Below, in pieces: positions 53,567-64,000 of a stretch of 64,000 nt of DNA. The stretch comes from Crambe crambe (Eukaryota; Porifera; Demospongiae; Poecilosclerida; Crambeidae): assembly GCA_963924555.1 (NCBI GenBank), contig OZ004592.1, positions 4,402,001-4,466,000 of the forward strand, read 5' to 3'. Position numbers and translations under genes: made by a program. How positions within the stretch are numbered: position 1 is the stretch's first letter; each line of letters starts with the position of its first letter. The notes beneath the pieces are model-generated. The model was not told the DNA's origin. It did not search any database and saw only the letters and a list, made by a program, of their open reading frames with translations.

Positions 53567-54025
53567 TTTTTTGTCCTAAAGTCAAACTCAAATGATTATT
53601 ACTGTGATTTTTGTGCTTCAGTCATGATTATATCCCCAACTTTTAATGTGTAGTAGCTAGCATTTCTGTTAGTAAAATTTATCTTACTTGGTCAGTTTGA
53701 ATGATATAAAAGAGTATTGTAAATTATTTTCATGGTCATGTTCAGCAACAAAAATTCAATCTGCATGAAAATTATATATATATATATATATAAAGCTAAT
53801 TACAAGTAATGAAAATAAATAATTATGTAAACATGATCTAATGAAAATTTCCCAATTTATGGTACACTTTGCATAAACGTCCCTAGTATGTGTCGGCTAC
53901 TACATGTATTCATTTTGTCTATAAATTTAGTTCATCATAATAATAATAAGAATACACATTGACATACTATCTGTTGTCCTTCAGAAGTGATGTGCTTCCT
54001 TTTAAATTATGTATCTCAATAGGAA
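53567..54025. other. Intergenic region with dispersed AT-rich repeat, copy 2
   Basis: At 53720-53872 it carries the repeat seen at 33035-33213, here containing an at microsatellite (53783-53802). The remainder is presumably the 3' untranslated ends of two convergent genes. No other feature is seen. Confidence 0.6.
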
Positions 54026-56055
54026 TCACACATGGTCTTCTTGCTCTTGAGGCCTTTCATTATTGGGCTCCACTCTGCCATAGCAGCTGCAATAGCATTC
54101 GCAACCTTTGGCATCAGGGTGATCCTTCTTGTACTTTGTGCCATAACAAAACCCAAGTAAAGCAATGCATAGAACTACCAGTGCAAAGAGCATAACAGAG
54201 AAGTATACGATTACATCAGATCTTGCATGTGCTGTGACCATAATATCGTGAGGTTGTGATCTGTTATCATCTGAATCAGTAGCATTCGTGGTAACGAAAA
54301 TGCACGTAGTGTGATGAAGTTCTTCAAAAATGTTGCTAGAGTAATTCACACAACCAATATTTAGCACGGGCTCAGACAGACGGTTTTCTGGTTGCAGATC
54401 ATACTGTATTTCATCTATTATAACTTCATATTGATACTCATTATTGGAGTTGGAATTGAGGCATAAATAGTAGCTGCTGTCTTCTGTTATGTTACACTGA
54501 ATTTCGGAATCAGATGGAGGAGAACATGTGAACCCACTTCCTCTATTATTATCGTTACAAAGCTCATCATAGTCCTGCATATTGGGTGACTGGTTAGCCA
54601 GAATTAAGAAAGGGTGGGCTGTGGTGTTGTAGGTTACTGAAAAACTTGTACCGTTGAGCCAATTGAACAAAATTCCCCTTTTGGTTCTTATTGGTGGTAA
54701 GCGATTTGATATTCTCTGTGTTTGAATTGAACAGTTATACCTTGTGGCTGTCAGTGTTAGTTGTTCATAATCTTGATGGAAACATACCGAATCAAAATGG
54801 TAGCTGTCTTGTTTGATTAAATAAATTCCACGATAGCTAGTAATGAGGACACTGATATTGAGCTTGAGCGTCACACTTGCCCACCATATTGCCACTGATA
54901 GAAGCCCAAGTGTTACAATCAAGCAAGTGCACAAGGCAACTGTATACACCAGACGACAGTATTTCCCTATCAGAATAAAAATCATAACTGCAAATATCGA
55001 TACCAGGACACTTTTCTGCCATTGTAGCTACCATGGTTAGAAATTTAGATTGCTGCATTTGAAATCGAAAAATCACTTTATCAACCTTGGGGTATATCTA
55101 TCTATTTGATTCACCCTTCTCCATTAATTAACTCAGTGGTTATAGACATAGCTAATCCTGAGTATAATTGTGGTGGAACCTCCTAATAATGGATCACTCT
55201 GAATAATGGATACCTCTCTATAGAGGACAGTTTCAGTGGCCCCCAACTTGTCCTTTAGCTATTCTGAGGTTCCAGGGTACAGTGCCAAGGTTGGGCACTA
55301 ACCTAACTGAACGCAGAGCACTATCTTGTTGTTGGGTGGGATGTGGATCATGTGGTCAATGAATATCATGCAACATGTTTAATGAATAATAATTCCATGC
55401 TTCTAACCCAATGAATAAATGGTTTTTGAAAGTAGCTCCTAGCGCATAGCTCAGTCCTCAAGCTTAAAAGGCTTAAAAACTGGATATATCCCTTGCACTC
55501 TGATATGAAAACTACTTGCTTATAATAATAGCCATTACATTTCCGAATACAGCATCCTGGAATTAAGCTCCATGCACACCCTGGATCCCTAGGTGGAAGA
55601 AGACAATCTCCTTCGTGGCTTCTATTAGCTTCATCGATAAAGATAGGTCCCACTGAATTCGGTCTTATACCTTCCCTTTCTGAATCATCTGTCCTACTTC
55701 CATCTGAGAAGTTCCTTGCTGATCCATCAGAGAAGTTTCTTGCTGATCCACGTCTTTTTTGCTTCTCTGCATTGATTTGATTAACATTAATTTTGGCTGT
55801 AATAACAGGGTTCTCCCCAGTGAACTGCTAGGATTTTGGCTATTAAAATACATTGTTTTAAATTATATTGTTTTAAACACATGAAAGAAAAATGGGCCCC
55901 ATCAGAGTGGTGCTGCACCCTTTGGTGAGAACCCTGAATAATTATAAATGTGACTTACTCTTTCTTATTCTGCTATCATGATCACTACAGCTAGTCTCTT
56001 GCACATCAGATACTCCAGATTGATGTGGTGATAAACGTATTTCACCATCCATCAT
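54026..56055 (-). CDS. Two-pass membrane protein of unknown function
   Basis: Three exons, 55959-56055, 55671-55796 and 54026-54987, give 394 residues in frame. The cytoplasmic N-terminus (MMDGEIRLSPHQSGVSDVQE) contains a KQKRRG run and a doubled SARNFSDG motif. A first membrane helix (CTCLIVTLGLLSVAIWWASV, about residues 92-112) leads to a glycosylation-rich ectodomain of about 230 residues with several Cys. A second helix (VIVYFSVMLFALVVLCIALL) is followed by a Cys-rich juxtamembrane stretch (CECYCSCYG) and an acidic tail. The last exon alone could start at Met 54985; the three-exon model is preferred because both junctions have good signals. No family is recognised. A decayed relative lies at 62950-63725 on the other strand. 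Confidence 0.65.
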
Positions 56056-56462
56056 TAGGCAACTAGCTACCTAGCTAGATACTTTTCCTTTGATCATGTG
56101 TTCATTATTATTATTATTATTCATTGTTAGCTGGTTCCTTTATTGGCTATCACAGGGCTCACATTGAATAACATTATCATGACATGATAATCTGATAGCA
56201 GTTTTTGACATAATAGCCAGAAAATGACCCTGAAAAATGTCCTGTGTCCAACCCCTGCTATCAATGCTAAAAAAATCATAATGTAATATAATATATATAG
56301 GTTGTTCTTTGTCTTTTCACAAGAGTCATTTCAATCAGTTTCATCTGGTTCTATTTGCTTGTTCATCCCATAATTTCAGGATACAGCTAGCAAGGCATGA
56401 AGAGCGGGCATACTTCATGTTGCTAGTGCAGTTTTCAAAAGCAACGGGAAATTAATCTCTTG
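56056..56462. other. Intergenic region
   Basis: Contains an att microsatellite (about 56104-56124) and AT-rich sequence. It is presumably the promoter of the two-pass protein gene and the 3' end of the I9 gene. Nothing else is seen. Confidence 0.5.
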
Positions 56463-57836
56463 TTAGTGGATGATGTTGCTACAGTCTCCAACTGAGTTTT
56501 GTAATGAGCACACAACTACATAGCTACCTAGATGTTCCCACTTGACTTCCCCTTCCAATATACACATGATTGCTGCTGCTGTAGCTGAGTCCATAGGGTG
56601 AGGGAGATTGGATACCGAATTCCATTGGTGGATTTCTAAGTTTATTGTTATCCATACAGCAGCTGGTTCCCTCTCTCTTCCAAACATTCCCAGTGTGCTG
56701 AGATAGCGTGCCACTTCATACTGGGGAAGCTAATGTCCATTATTGCCAGTTAGATCTCCGTGGATGATATGATCGACATGAAAGCACTACCGTAACATCA
56801 TTATATCAATTTCATTATGAAAGGGTAGGGGACTAGGAGGTTAGGCAAATGCAAGATGATGAGTCAAACTTTCATCCATCGATTCATTAATACCATAGAG
56901 GGTCGGTTCTTCTACCCTCTTAATTTTCACAATGAAGATGAAAGGTGGATAGTTGGTATGAAAAAGAAGGTCCCACCATTCCACCCACCACAAAGTTCTG
57001 TTACTGCGCATGCTCAATTAATGTTGTTGAAGCCATACAAACTGCATAGTATAGTAGTAAGGTCTATACGGTATAGTTACTATATACAGAGTCCAGCTGT
57101 TAAGTACTTGCTGTCACAATCTATTACAAAGACATTGATAGTATATGTAGACTTATAGGGTAGGACATGGTCACTTACCTGATCACACTCTACATATTTA
57201 ATGCTTGGAAGTGCACGAATCTTTCCTAATAAACTGTTGATAAGATTAAGAATAATAGCTTAACATACCACCCTTAATCCTATCTACACAGGTCATGAAA
57301 AAATGCCACCTCTCTGGGACAGAGAAGGATTACACCTTGCAACAAAAGTGGCTGCATTATACATGTACAAGTGACCACTGGGACTGTAGATGTAGGATAG
57401 ATAGCCTATGTACAGGCTAGTGGGGAATTTTTGTAGCGAGCTACTTACTCTTTGTTCGTGGTAGCACTAAAGCCTCTGAATGTCCCCATGTTGAAGTCAT
57501 TCTTCATGACATTCCCAGCTCCTGCTTCAGCAAATAACTCCTGCATAGTCTTACGAGCACTCAATACTATGTTGTATATATGTATGTATGTATGTATGTC
57601 GTAAGGATAATGCTCAGGACTGCATCCACAGTATGAGTAGCTTTATTTAGCTAGTCAACAACCTTCATCATCAGAAAGTGCCTCCTTGAAGACCACAATA
57701 TAACTCCCACTGTCTGGAGGTGACTCAGTACCAAGTAAAGGAGCTGCATATTAAACATAGCTACATGAGAATACTTTCTCTATTAGCTGTGATCTTCTTA
57801 AAAAACAAGTTACCTAAAGCTGCCATTTCTTATCTT
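56463..57836 (-). CDS. Stand-alone inhibitor I9 domain protein
   Basis: Five exons, 57824-57836, 57663-57743, 57449-57566, 57179-57233 and 56463-56729, encode 177 residues. Residues about 14-90 match the I9 fold (SYIVVFKEALSDDE, FRGFSATTNKDLLGKIRALP, IKYVECDQ), which serves as the propeptide chaperone/inhibitor of subtilisin-like S8 proteases. There is no S8 catalytic domain, no signal peptide and no following protease gene, so it would resemble cytosolic proteinase inhibitors such as yeast PBI2. The last exon adds about 88 residues (YEVARYLSTLGMFGREREPA) of no recognised domain. A tgcgcatgctca motif in the preceding intron leaves open that this exon belongs to another transcript; reading through the 57179 donor would end the protein 32 residues later. 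Confidence 0.65.
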
Positions 57837-58579
57837 AGCAAATGCAGGACACACCCTAAAATTTAATAATTAGCCCCACCTACTTTGACTGGCATGAGGT
57901 AGCTAACCACTCCTATTACACAGATTGTCAGTGTCTCCTAAGTTTTATTATGGGGGATGGAAGGGGAAGCTAGAATAGCTAAGCTACCTAGCATACTTTC
58001 ATGCTGTTGCAGGCACCTGTATCATAGCAAACTAGCTAGTAAAGTAATATTTACTACATGTTGTGGATGAAGTCTATTTTGCATTCACATTGCCCCTTGA
58101 TCATTCACTATAACTGCTATAGCTAACTTAATTTCTAGTTTGATGCATCAACAGAGAGCTGATTATCCACTCTCTCTGCTGGTGTTTGCAATTTCAAATT
58201 TATTTTGGAGAAAGTTATAATTTGTAAATAATCAAGGGGATGCACCTGACACCTAATGCCTATAATAGTCCTGTGGGAGATACATATACAAATCCCAGGG
58301 CAACTAGCTGGATTTCACCCGATCATATAATAATATAGTGTTTTGTCAAGGCCACATTCACCAAATCACAAACAGTTCAGCACAAGTTCAGCACAAACAT
58401 AAACAGTTTCAGTTATCAATGGGGCAAGTCCCAACATCCTGTCATGCATGTATTATGTGAGCTATAGCTAGGATCATTGACTATAAAAAGAAGCAAGCAG
58501 ATAACTAGCTAGCTAGCTAGCTGGTCATTCACTCTACATTCAGCCCAGCCAGCTAAACAGTAGAACACTCTCAATTGCA
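57837..58579. other. Upstream region of the beta-helix receptor gene
   Basis: No coding potential. It contains short tagc repeats (58503-58522) and the TATA box described separately. Confidence 0.5.
58482..58489 (+). promoter_or_regulatory. TATA box upstream of the 1,277-residue gene
   Basis: tataaaaa lies 91 bp upstream of the start codon at 58580, a spacing that would give a 5' leader of about 60 bp. It is the clearest TATA box in the window. Confidence 0.55.
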
Positions 58580-61500
58580 ATGTATCTCCTTTTTAGCATC
58601 TCAGTGATGGTGCTATCTGCTTATGCAAACAATATCACCATAAGCATTCGTGGAAAAGATGAGTCAACATGTACCAGTTCTGCTAATGGTACTACTCAAT
58701 GTAAGACTTTGCAGTATGTTTCCCAGCAACTTATCTCTGAAGGGATGAATCAGTCAATATCAATACATGTCAGTGATGAAACAATGGTAAGAGATCTGGT
58801 TAACTTTGAAGATATTCATGGTTTGGCAATCATTGGAGGGACAATTAAATGCAATAAGAACGGCAGGAACTATAAGGGAGGTATTATCATTCGAAACGTA
58901 ACAAATCTGAGCATTGACAGTGTCTTATTCTCCAGATGTGGTGCACAGATCAATGATCGCACTGTTGTTTTGCGAGTCATAATGTGTATCAATGTCACCA
59001 TTATAAATTCACACTTCCAACAATCTAGAGAAACTGCCCTCATGATTGAAAATACATTTGGATTTGTTTTACTTGCAAATGTAAATTTTACTGATAACAA
59101 AAATTATGAAACAAGAAATCAGAATTTCTCTTCTCCAGGAGCAATAGAAGTTATACTTGACTGTGACTGTTGCCTATATGCAACAGTGTATGTCTTCAGT
59201 GAATGCTTATTCAAGAAGAATACATCTCCTAAACATTTCAATCATTTTGACTCCACTTTACCTTTTGATTCTAATTGGAGAGGACAGAGTATAGGAGGAG
59301 CTTTGGGAATGCACATTAGAGGAAACTGGTCAAACAGTGCGATTGAAATATCAGATTGCATTTTTGAAGGAAATATAGCAAGATGGGGTGGTGGTTTGCA
59401 CATCATGATTCAAGATAAAGCATCAAATAATTTGATAACGATATTGAATTCTACTTTTGATTTTAATCGTGCCATAGTTGGAGGTGGAGGTGCTTGCATA
59501 CAATATTTCAGACCGGAATATGACTATAATCTAAGTAAAAATGAAATAACCTTTGAGAACTGTACATTTTCACAGAATAGAGGGGACATTGGTGGTGGTT
59601 TGGCATTGCTAAGCATTCATACTCACTTTCCCATAAGTAGTACCTTCAATTTTATTGACTGTAAATGGACAGATAACAAGGCCTTGTTCAGTTCGGCTGT
59701 ATTGGTGACTCCAGCAGCTGCTGATCGACTGAGCAAAGGTTATCTTCCATCTCCAAATTTTGAGAACTGCAGTTTTCAAAATAATATAGTCATGATCCAT
59801 AAGGGTGGAATAAATGTATCTGCAACATACTTCTTCACATATTCTGGAGTGTTCTCAATCACTGAATCAATAGTGTACTTTTCAGATCACACATTGTTCT
59901 ATAGGAATAATGGTTCTGCTTTGTACGTGGCATCTGGACAGGTCATTTTCAAGGAAGGATCAAGAGGAGAGTTCATAGAGAATAGTGGTCTAAGAGGAGC
60001 AGCAATTGCAATGTATGGACTTTCATCATTGCTGCTCAACAGTAACTCCTTGGTCTTATTTTCTGGTAATCAAGCTCAAGAATTGGGTGGAGGAATTTAT
60101 TACAACTCCTATGACCAAGAGGATTATATCAGTGGACGAAACTGTTTCATGAGATTCGAAAATGGAAGATCGATCAATGAATCACTGATAAGCAATCTAA
60201 CACTCATTTTTGAAAATAACTCAGCCAACGTTACAGGTACATCTGTGTATGCTTCTACCCTTTTCCCATGTCACTTTGATACTGAAAGCACACTACATAG
60301 ACGTGGTTTGGACTACAGTATCTTTGATTCTTTAGGAAACATTACACTTGATAGGTCTGATCAAAGAACTCCCACAGCTGGTGAAGCTCAATATCCTCTG
60401 GCAACGTTTGGAAGGTATTTCAACCTGTCAAAGTTGAAATTAGATTACCAAATAATTCCTGGAAAACTGGTCAATGTATCATTCAATTTTCTTGACGAAT
60501 TCCATCAGAATAATCCACGTTTAGCAGCATTTGCACTAAGTGTTGACAACAGAAACATAACATTGGACAGAGAATACACGCTACAGGGCGAATTCCGTCT
60601 CTTTGGACAGCCTGGAACTAAAGGAACCTTACAATTTTCACAAGACTTAAGTCGCACGATAACTCTCAATGTTAGTATAACCCTGCTCCAGTGTCCACCA
60701 GGTCTTTTTTATGATCGTGAAAAAAGAATATGTGAATGCTCTGGAATTAGAAACCAAAAAAGGTATCAAGGTATTGTGAAATGCAATAATTTTCAAGCTC
60801 ACCTTCTGCATGGCTATTGGGCTGGATATGTCCCAGCAACACAACAAGAACCAGAGAAACTGTTCAGTGCCCTATGCCCATTGGAATTTTGTATGCTGGA
60901 TTCAGAATCCAATAGCTACACTACAGAGTTACCCCTCATTGCCAGCGAATTGAGCGAAGCTGTATGCGGGATGAACCGACAGGGTATACTCTGTGGGCAG
61001 TGCAAACAGGGTTCTTCGTCATTTTTCCATTCCAAGGAGTTTAGATGTGACTCCAATGCCTTATGTTCAGCTGGTATACCTTTTTATGTCCTTTCGGAGT
61101 TAATTCCGGTCGTTATTCTGTTCTCAGTTATCATAATTCTGGATTTTAGTTTTACCAATGGGCATATAAATGGCTTCATCTTCTTAAGCCAGGTGTTAGA
61201 GTTGCTTTCTGTTGATACCAAGATTTATAACAACCAACACTCCAACAGGTTGCTGGCTATTAGCAGACTCTTTTACGACATTTTCAACCTTGATTACTTC
61301 AGCATATATCCATTTTCATTTTGCCTGTGGAAAGATGCCACAGTCATTGACATCTTGGCCTTTAAGTACATCACAGTCATCTTCGCCTTCATGCTGATAA
61401 TATGTCTCATCCTGATCACGAAGTACACCAAATGCTCAAATATTAGACAAAAACTGAGCATGAAAGACAGGATATCTGTCATAAATGGACTTTCTGCCTT

Positions 61501-62413
61501 CCTGGTTGTGTGCTATGCACAGTGTGCAAGAACTTCCTTTTATATCTTAACATCGATAAGACTCAGGACCCAAGGAGGTATCGATGGGGATCTTGTGACC
61601 TTCTTCGGAGGTATGCCTTACTTTCAAGGACGTCATCTCTTCTATGCAATAGTAGCCATCTTTTTCATCATCATCTTGGTATTCATTCCACCCTTCATAC
61701 TGTTTGCTTATCCTCTTACCCTTCATCTTCTTGCCTTGTGCAATTTGAGTGAGCACCGATTCATAGGAAAACTATTGACACTATTTCAGATTAATAGGCT
61801 AAAACCTCTCATTGATAACTTCCAGGGATGCTACAAAGATAAGCTACGTTTCTTTGCTGGATTGTACTTCATCTACAGAGTAATCATACTTGGCTGTTAT
61901 AGTGCTGCACGCAGTTCTGCCCAGTTCTACATATTAACACAGTTCTTCCTCATGGGCTTCATGGGGATCCACTCCATTGCACAGCCCTACAAGAAGCGAT
62001 CCCACAATGTCATCGACTCACTGATCTTCCTGGCCCTTGTCACTATCAATGGATGCACCATTTTCATCAATGTTTATGCTGAGGAATCTCGCGAGACTAA
62101 TACCTCATTAGGTGTCATCTTGACGATAGTGATTGTCCTTCGACTTGTCTTACTCTACATCCCTATGATCTGTTTCTTGATGTGGTTAATAGGGATGGTG
62201 ATACTATTCCTAACATCAAAAAGTTGCAATTCAAGTGTGGTCAATCTCAAGAAGAAGCTATTGCTAAAATGGATGAAGAAAGATGAAGATCCAAAGACTG
62301 AATTTTTCATTTCTCTTGATGATCATGAACTCCAGGTTCCATCTCATAATGAAACCTCTTATGATGATCGAACAGAACCACTGGTTGACAGTTATAACCT
62401 AATGATAAACTAG
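58580..62413 (+). CDS. Beta-helix ectodomain, multi-pass membrane receptor-like protein
   Basis: One uninterrupted exon of 1,277 residues. A signal peptide (MYLLFSISVMVLSAYANN) opens a long parallel beta-helix region (about 60-560) with repeated turns such as IGGALGMHIRG, RWGGGLHIMI, FENCTFSQNRGDIGGGLALL and QAQELGGGIYYN, like those of polymorphic-membrane-protein-type repeats. A Cys-rich module follows (about 710-830: LQCPPGLFYDREKRICECSG, GILCGQCKQG). Then come seven to nine membrane helices (about 835-1225, for example LIPVVILFSVIIILDFSF and VAIFFIIILVFIPPFILFAY), and an acidic cytoplasmic tail. This architecture matches a large uncharacterised family seen in sponges and cnidarians, function unknown. 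Many N-glycosylation motifs support extracellular placement. Being intronless is notable beside intron-rich neighbours. Confidence 0.85.
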   Translation: MYLLFSISVMVLSAYANNITISIRGKDESTCTSSANGTTQCKTLQYVSQQLISEGMNQSISIHVSDETMVRDLVNFEDIHGLAIIGGTIKCNKNGRNYKGGIIIRNVTNLSIDSVLFSRCGAQINDRTVVLRVIMCINVTIINSHFQQSRETALMIENTFGFVLLANVNFTDNKNYETRNQNFSSPGAIEVILDCDCCLYATVYVFSECLFKKNTSPKHFNHFDSTLPFDSNWRGQSIGGALGMHIRGNWSNSAIEISDCIFEGNIARWGGGLHIMIQDKASNNLITILNSTFDFNRAIVGGGGACIQYFRPEYDYNLSKNEITFENCTFSQNRGDIGGGLALLSIHTHFPISSTFNFIDCKWTDNKALFSSAVLVTPAAADRLSKGYLPSPNFENCSFQNNIVMIHKGGINVSATYFFTYSGVFSITESIVYFSDHTLFYRNNGSALYVASGQVIFKEGSRGEFIENSGLRGAAIAMYGLSSLLLNSNSLVLFSGNQAQELGGGIYYNSYDQEDYISGRNCFMRFENGRSINESLISNLTLIFENNSANVTGTSVYASTLFPCHFDTESTLHRRGLDYSIFDSLGNITLDRSDQRTPTAGEAQYPLATFGRYFNLSKLKLDYQIIPGKLVNVSFNFLDEFHQNNPRLAAFALSVDNRNITLDREYTLQGEFRLFGQPGTKGTLQFSQDLSRTITLNVSITLLQCPPGLFYDREKRICECSGIRNQKRYQGIVKCNNFQAHLLHGYWAGYVPATQQEPEKLFSALCPLEFCMLDSESNSYTTELPLIASELSEAVCGMNRQGILCGQCKQGSSSFFHSKEFRCDSNALCSAGIPFYVLSELIPVVILFSVIIILDFSFTNGHINGFIFLSQVLELLSVDTKIYNNQHSNRLLAISRLFYDIFNLDYFSIYPFSFCLWKDATVIDILAFKYITVIFAFMLIICLILITKYTKCSNIRQKLSMKDRISVINGLSAFLVVCYAQCARTSFYILTSIRLRTQGGIDGDLVTFFGGMPYFQGRHLFYAIVAIFFIIILVFIPPFILFAYPLTLHLLALCNLSEHRFIGKLLTLFQINRLKPLIDNFQGCYKDKLRFFAGLYFIYRVIILGCYSAARSSAQFYILTQFFLMGFMGIHSIAQPYKKRSHNVIDSLIFLALVTINGCTIFINVYAEESRETNTSLGVILTIVIVLRLVLLYIPMICFLMWLIGMVILFLTSKSCNSSVVNLKKKLLLKWMKKDEDPKTEFFISLDDHELQVPSHNETSYDDRTEPLVDSYNLMIN

Positions 62414-62949
62414 TTATGGTAGGCTAATACAAATTTTTGTGTGAAGCATTAATTTTTCTTACCTTGATAAGTAATAGTAGCTCATCATAATTATTATCCT
62501 CTTATTGATAGCCTTATCTCTATGATCCTACTGTAACATTGTTTAGCATATTTATTATTATTTTGTGTTCACCATCTTGTCTGCACTTACCAACCATAAT
62601 TAGTTATTATGCTAATCACAAGACACTCCCTGCACATTTCTTGATGAAGAGAATAGGGTCTTTGTTAAGTGAATGAATTTACTCATCAGCAGTAATGAGA
62701 GCCTTTCTTAGCTGGTTGGCTAGTGGTTGTATGGCTACCTGAAATAACAACCATATTTACTGGGTCCAAACGATCCTATAATATTTCAGAGGATTTTGGT
62801 ATCACAGAGGGGTTAGGCAGAAATAAGGGTCAGAGTATCTTTAATAGCTTACTAGAGAACGTACTAGTAGTGATACAACTGCATATTAGGGCTGCCAGCA
62901 TTAATTCAAGGGGTGAAGTTCTGTGGTTCCTTCAGTTTACTTACTCTTG
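62414..62949. other. Downstream region
   Basis: 3' untranslated and AT-rich sequence with no gene recognised. Confidence 0.45.
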
Positions 62950-63725
62950 TACATAGCTAGGGAAAAGTTGTAGGAGGTGCTACTGTTTTTGTGATATTAG
63001 GACTACTTCTGCTGATTTCACTCGTATCTGGTTTTGCCTTCTTCTGGCTCATTCAAATTGTCAGTGACAGGTCACAGGTCTCCAAGCAAGTGGACTTGAG
63101 CTCGAGTGCAGTCGTCAATGTTACATCCGAATTTCCTCCACTCACCAACCTCTACAGTAACAAACTCCGCCTTGACTTAAAAGAAATTTTTTCCACTCAT
63201 TTGCTATGTCAATAAAGTTGCCTATGTATCTCTTGCTAGTGAGGACTGTGATTCAGTGTTCATCTCCCCCAAGAATGAAACTGTCTCCCAGAATTCAATA
63301 CATGGCCACAACATGTTCTACTGATGCCACAGTACCAGTTTTTGCAGAATTTAATGAACATCTACTATGTCTGTTTTCCTGTTGAATGAGGATCATTTGA
63401 CATAGCTATGCATGAATCGCATTACTCCAGAAAAGTTCCTGAAAGTTTTTAATATTAGCTAGCAACTGTGGCATTGTTCGAGATACAGGACTGATGAGAT
63501 GTTGTTTTGAATATACGGTCTTATTACTACATTTGTGTGAACAGCACTATTCCCTACAAGCTACAGTTCAATATTTCCATAGCATCTTTGGTGTACAATA
63601 CATCAAGGAGACAGTGCATAGAAAATCAGGAGTGCTGCCTTCCTTTTGGCAATATCGTCAAAGAGCTATGCAGGCCAACCTGTATGTTTATGTCTACACA
63701 TTCTGTGAGCCCAGACACTGCTGGT
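62950..63725 (+). pseudogene. Decayed copy of the two-pass membrane protein
   Basis: A membrane helix and ectodomain start can be read at 62965-63210 (VFVILGLLLLISLVSGFAFF). It is broken by a stop and frame change near 63210 and another stop near 63330. A later piece at 63507-63710 (RSYYYICVNSTIPYKLQFNI, RPTCMFMSTH) resembles the intact gene at 54026-56055 (SSYYLCLNSNSNNEYQYEVI, HHTTCIFVTTN) in order and Cys spacing. The second membrane helix is missing where retrotransposon sequence begins. Confidence 0.5.
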
Positions 63726-64000
63726 ATTAGGATGTCGGGCATTTCACAATGTGTTAAAGCATTGTGCAATGGCACTCTACCAGCCTTTATGTCATCTTTT
63801 CCAGGCCAGTCTCAGAGTTTGCAAACTACCCGATGAGTGGAAAATCCACAGTATTACACCAATCTTTAAAGATGGGGATAAAAGCTCAGTTAGGAACTAT
63901 AGACCTATTTCTCTACTAAGTTCCATCTCAAAAGTTATGGAGAGATTGGTGTACAATCATCTGATGGAGTTTCTGGCTAATTCTATCTCAACTTTCCAAT
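63715..64000 (+). mobile_element. Non-LTR retrotransposon reverse transcriptase, partial
   Basis: In one frame from about 63738: VLKHCAMALYQPLCHLFQAS, then LPDEWKIHSITPIFKDGD and SSVRNYRPISLLSSISKVME. This is the N-terminal part of a LINE reverse transcriptase (CR1/Jockey-like wording, clade not determined). The upstream endonuclease is absent, so the copy is 5'-truncated; the rest lies beyond the window. Confidence 0.85.

Noticed and set aside
55366-55653. 95-residue Cys-containing frame after the second exon of the two-pass protein
   Set aside because: It can be read only by ignoring a good donor at 55670. Splicing there joins in frame to the 319-codon exon, which has membrane helices and much better coding character. 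It may be a read-through isoform.

Overview
The window reads as nuclear DNA of an early-branching animal, most likely a demosponge. It is AT-rich, with short GT-AG introns (mostly 60-400 bp), closely packed genes and many short non-coding repeat elements. The gene set is metazoan (fibrocystin-L, DHX15, ZCCHC4, a rhotekin-like protein and a CARD adaptor). It also holds a nuclear copy of mitochondrial nad2. The species is an inference. Exon boundaries were read by eye from splice signals and reading-frame continuity, and every multi-exon model given closes on a whole number of codons.

Layout. From 1 to 2.2 kb: tandem repeats and gene-free sequence. From 2.2 to 37.1 kb, minus strand: one giant gene of about 69 exons and 5,230 residues, a fibrocystin-L (PKHD1L1)-like type I membrane protein. 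Its order is signal peptide, IPT/TIG, PA14, more IPT, a cupredoxin/LamG block, five IPT, G8, parallel beta-helix, second G8, second beta-helix, stalk, one membrane segment and a cytoplasmic tail. Its largest intron (26.7-31.0 kb) contains an intact, intronless POT/SLC15-type transporter gene on the same strand, plus a minisatellite and foldback elements. Another intron carries the nad2 insertion.

From 37.3 to 39.3 kb, minus: a coiled-coil protein of unknown function. From 40.25 to 42.2 kb, plus: a CARD plus coiled-coil adaptor. From 42.5 to 42.85 kb, minus: a possible 102-residue gene. From 43.0 to 45.9 kb, minus: ZCCHC4, the 28S rRNA m6A methyltransferase. From 46.5 to 50.5 kb, minus: DHX15 helicase, divergent from a rhotekin-like Rho effector at 50.7-53.6 kb, plus, across 196 bp. 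From 54.0 to 56.1 kb, minus: an unrecognised two-pass membrane protein. From 56.5 to 57.8 kb, minus: a stand-alone I9 (subtilisin-propeptide-like) inhibitor gene. From 58.6 to 62.4 kb, plus: an intronless 1,277-residue beta-helix/multi-pass membrane protein. From 62.9 to 63.7 kb: a decayed relative of the two-pass protein. From 63.7 kb to the end: reverse transcriptase of a non-LTR retrotransposon running off the window.

The genes are not an operon. The housekeeping genes (DHX15, ZCCHC4) act in RNA processing. The giant ectodomain, the beta-helix receptor and the two-pass protein are cell-surface products. The most unusual signals are the two apparently intact copper sites in cupredoxin-like modules inside the fibrocystin-L ectodomain, the same-strand nested transporter gene, foldback elements whose arms differ between copies but still pair, and a recurrent TGCGCATGC motif close to gene starts.
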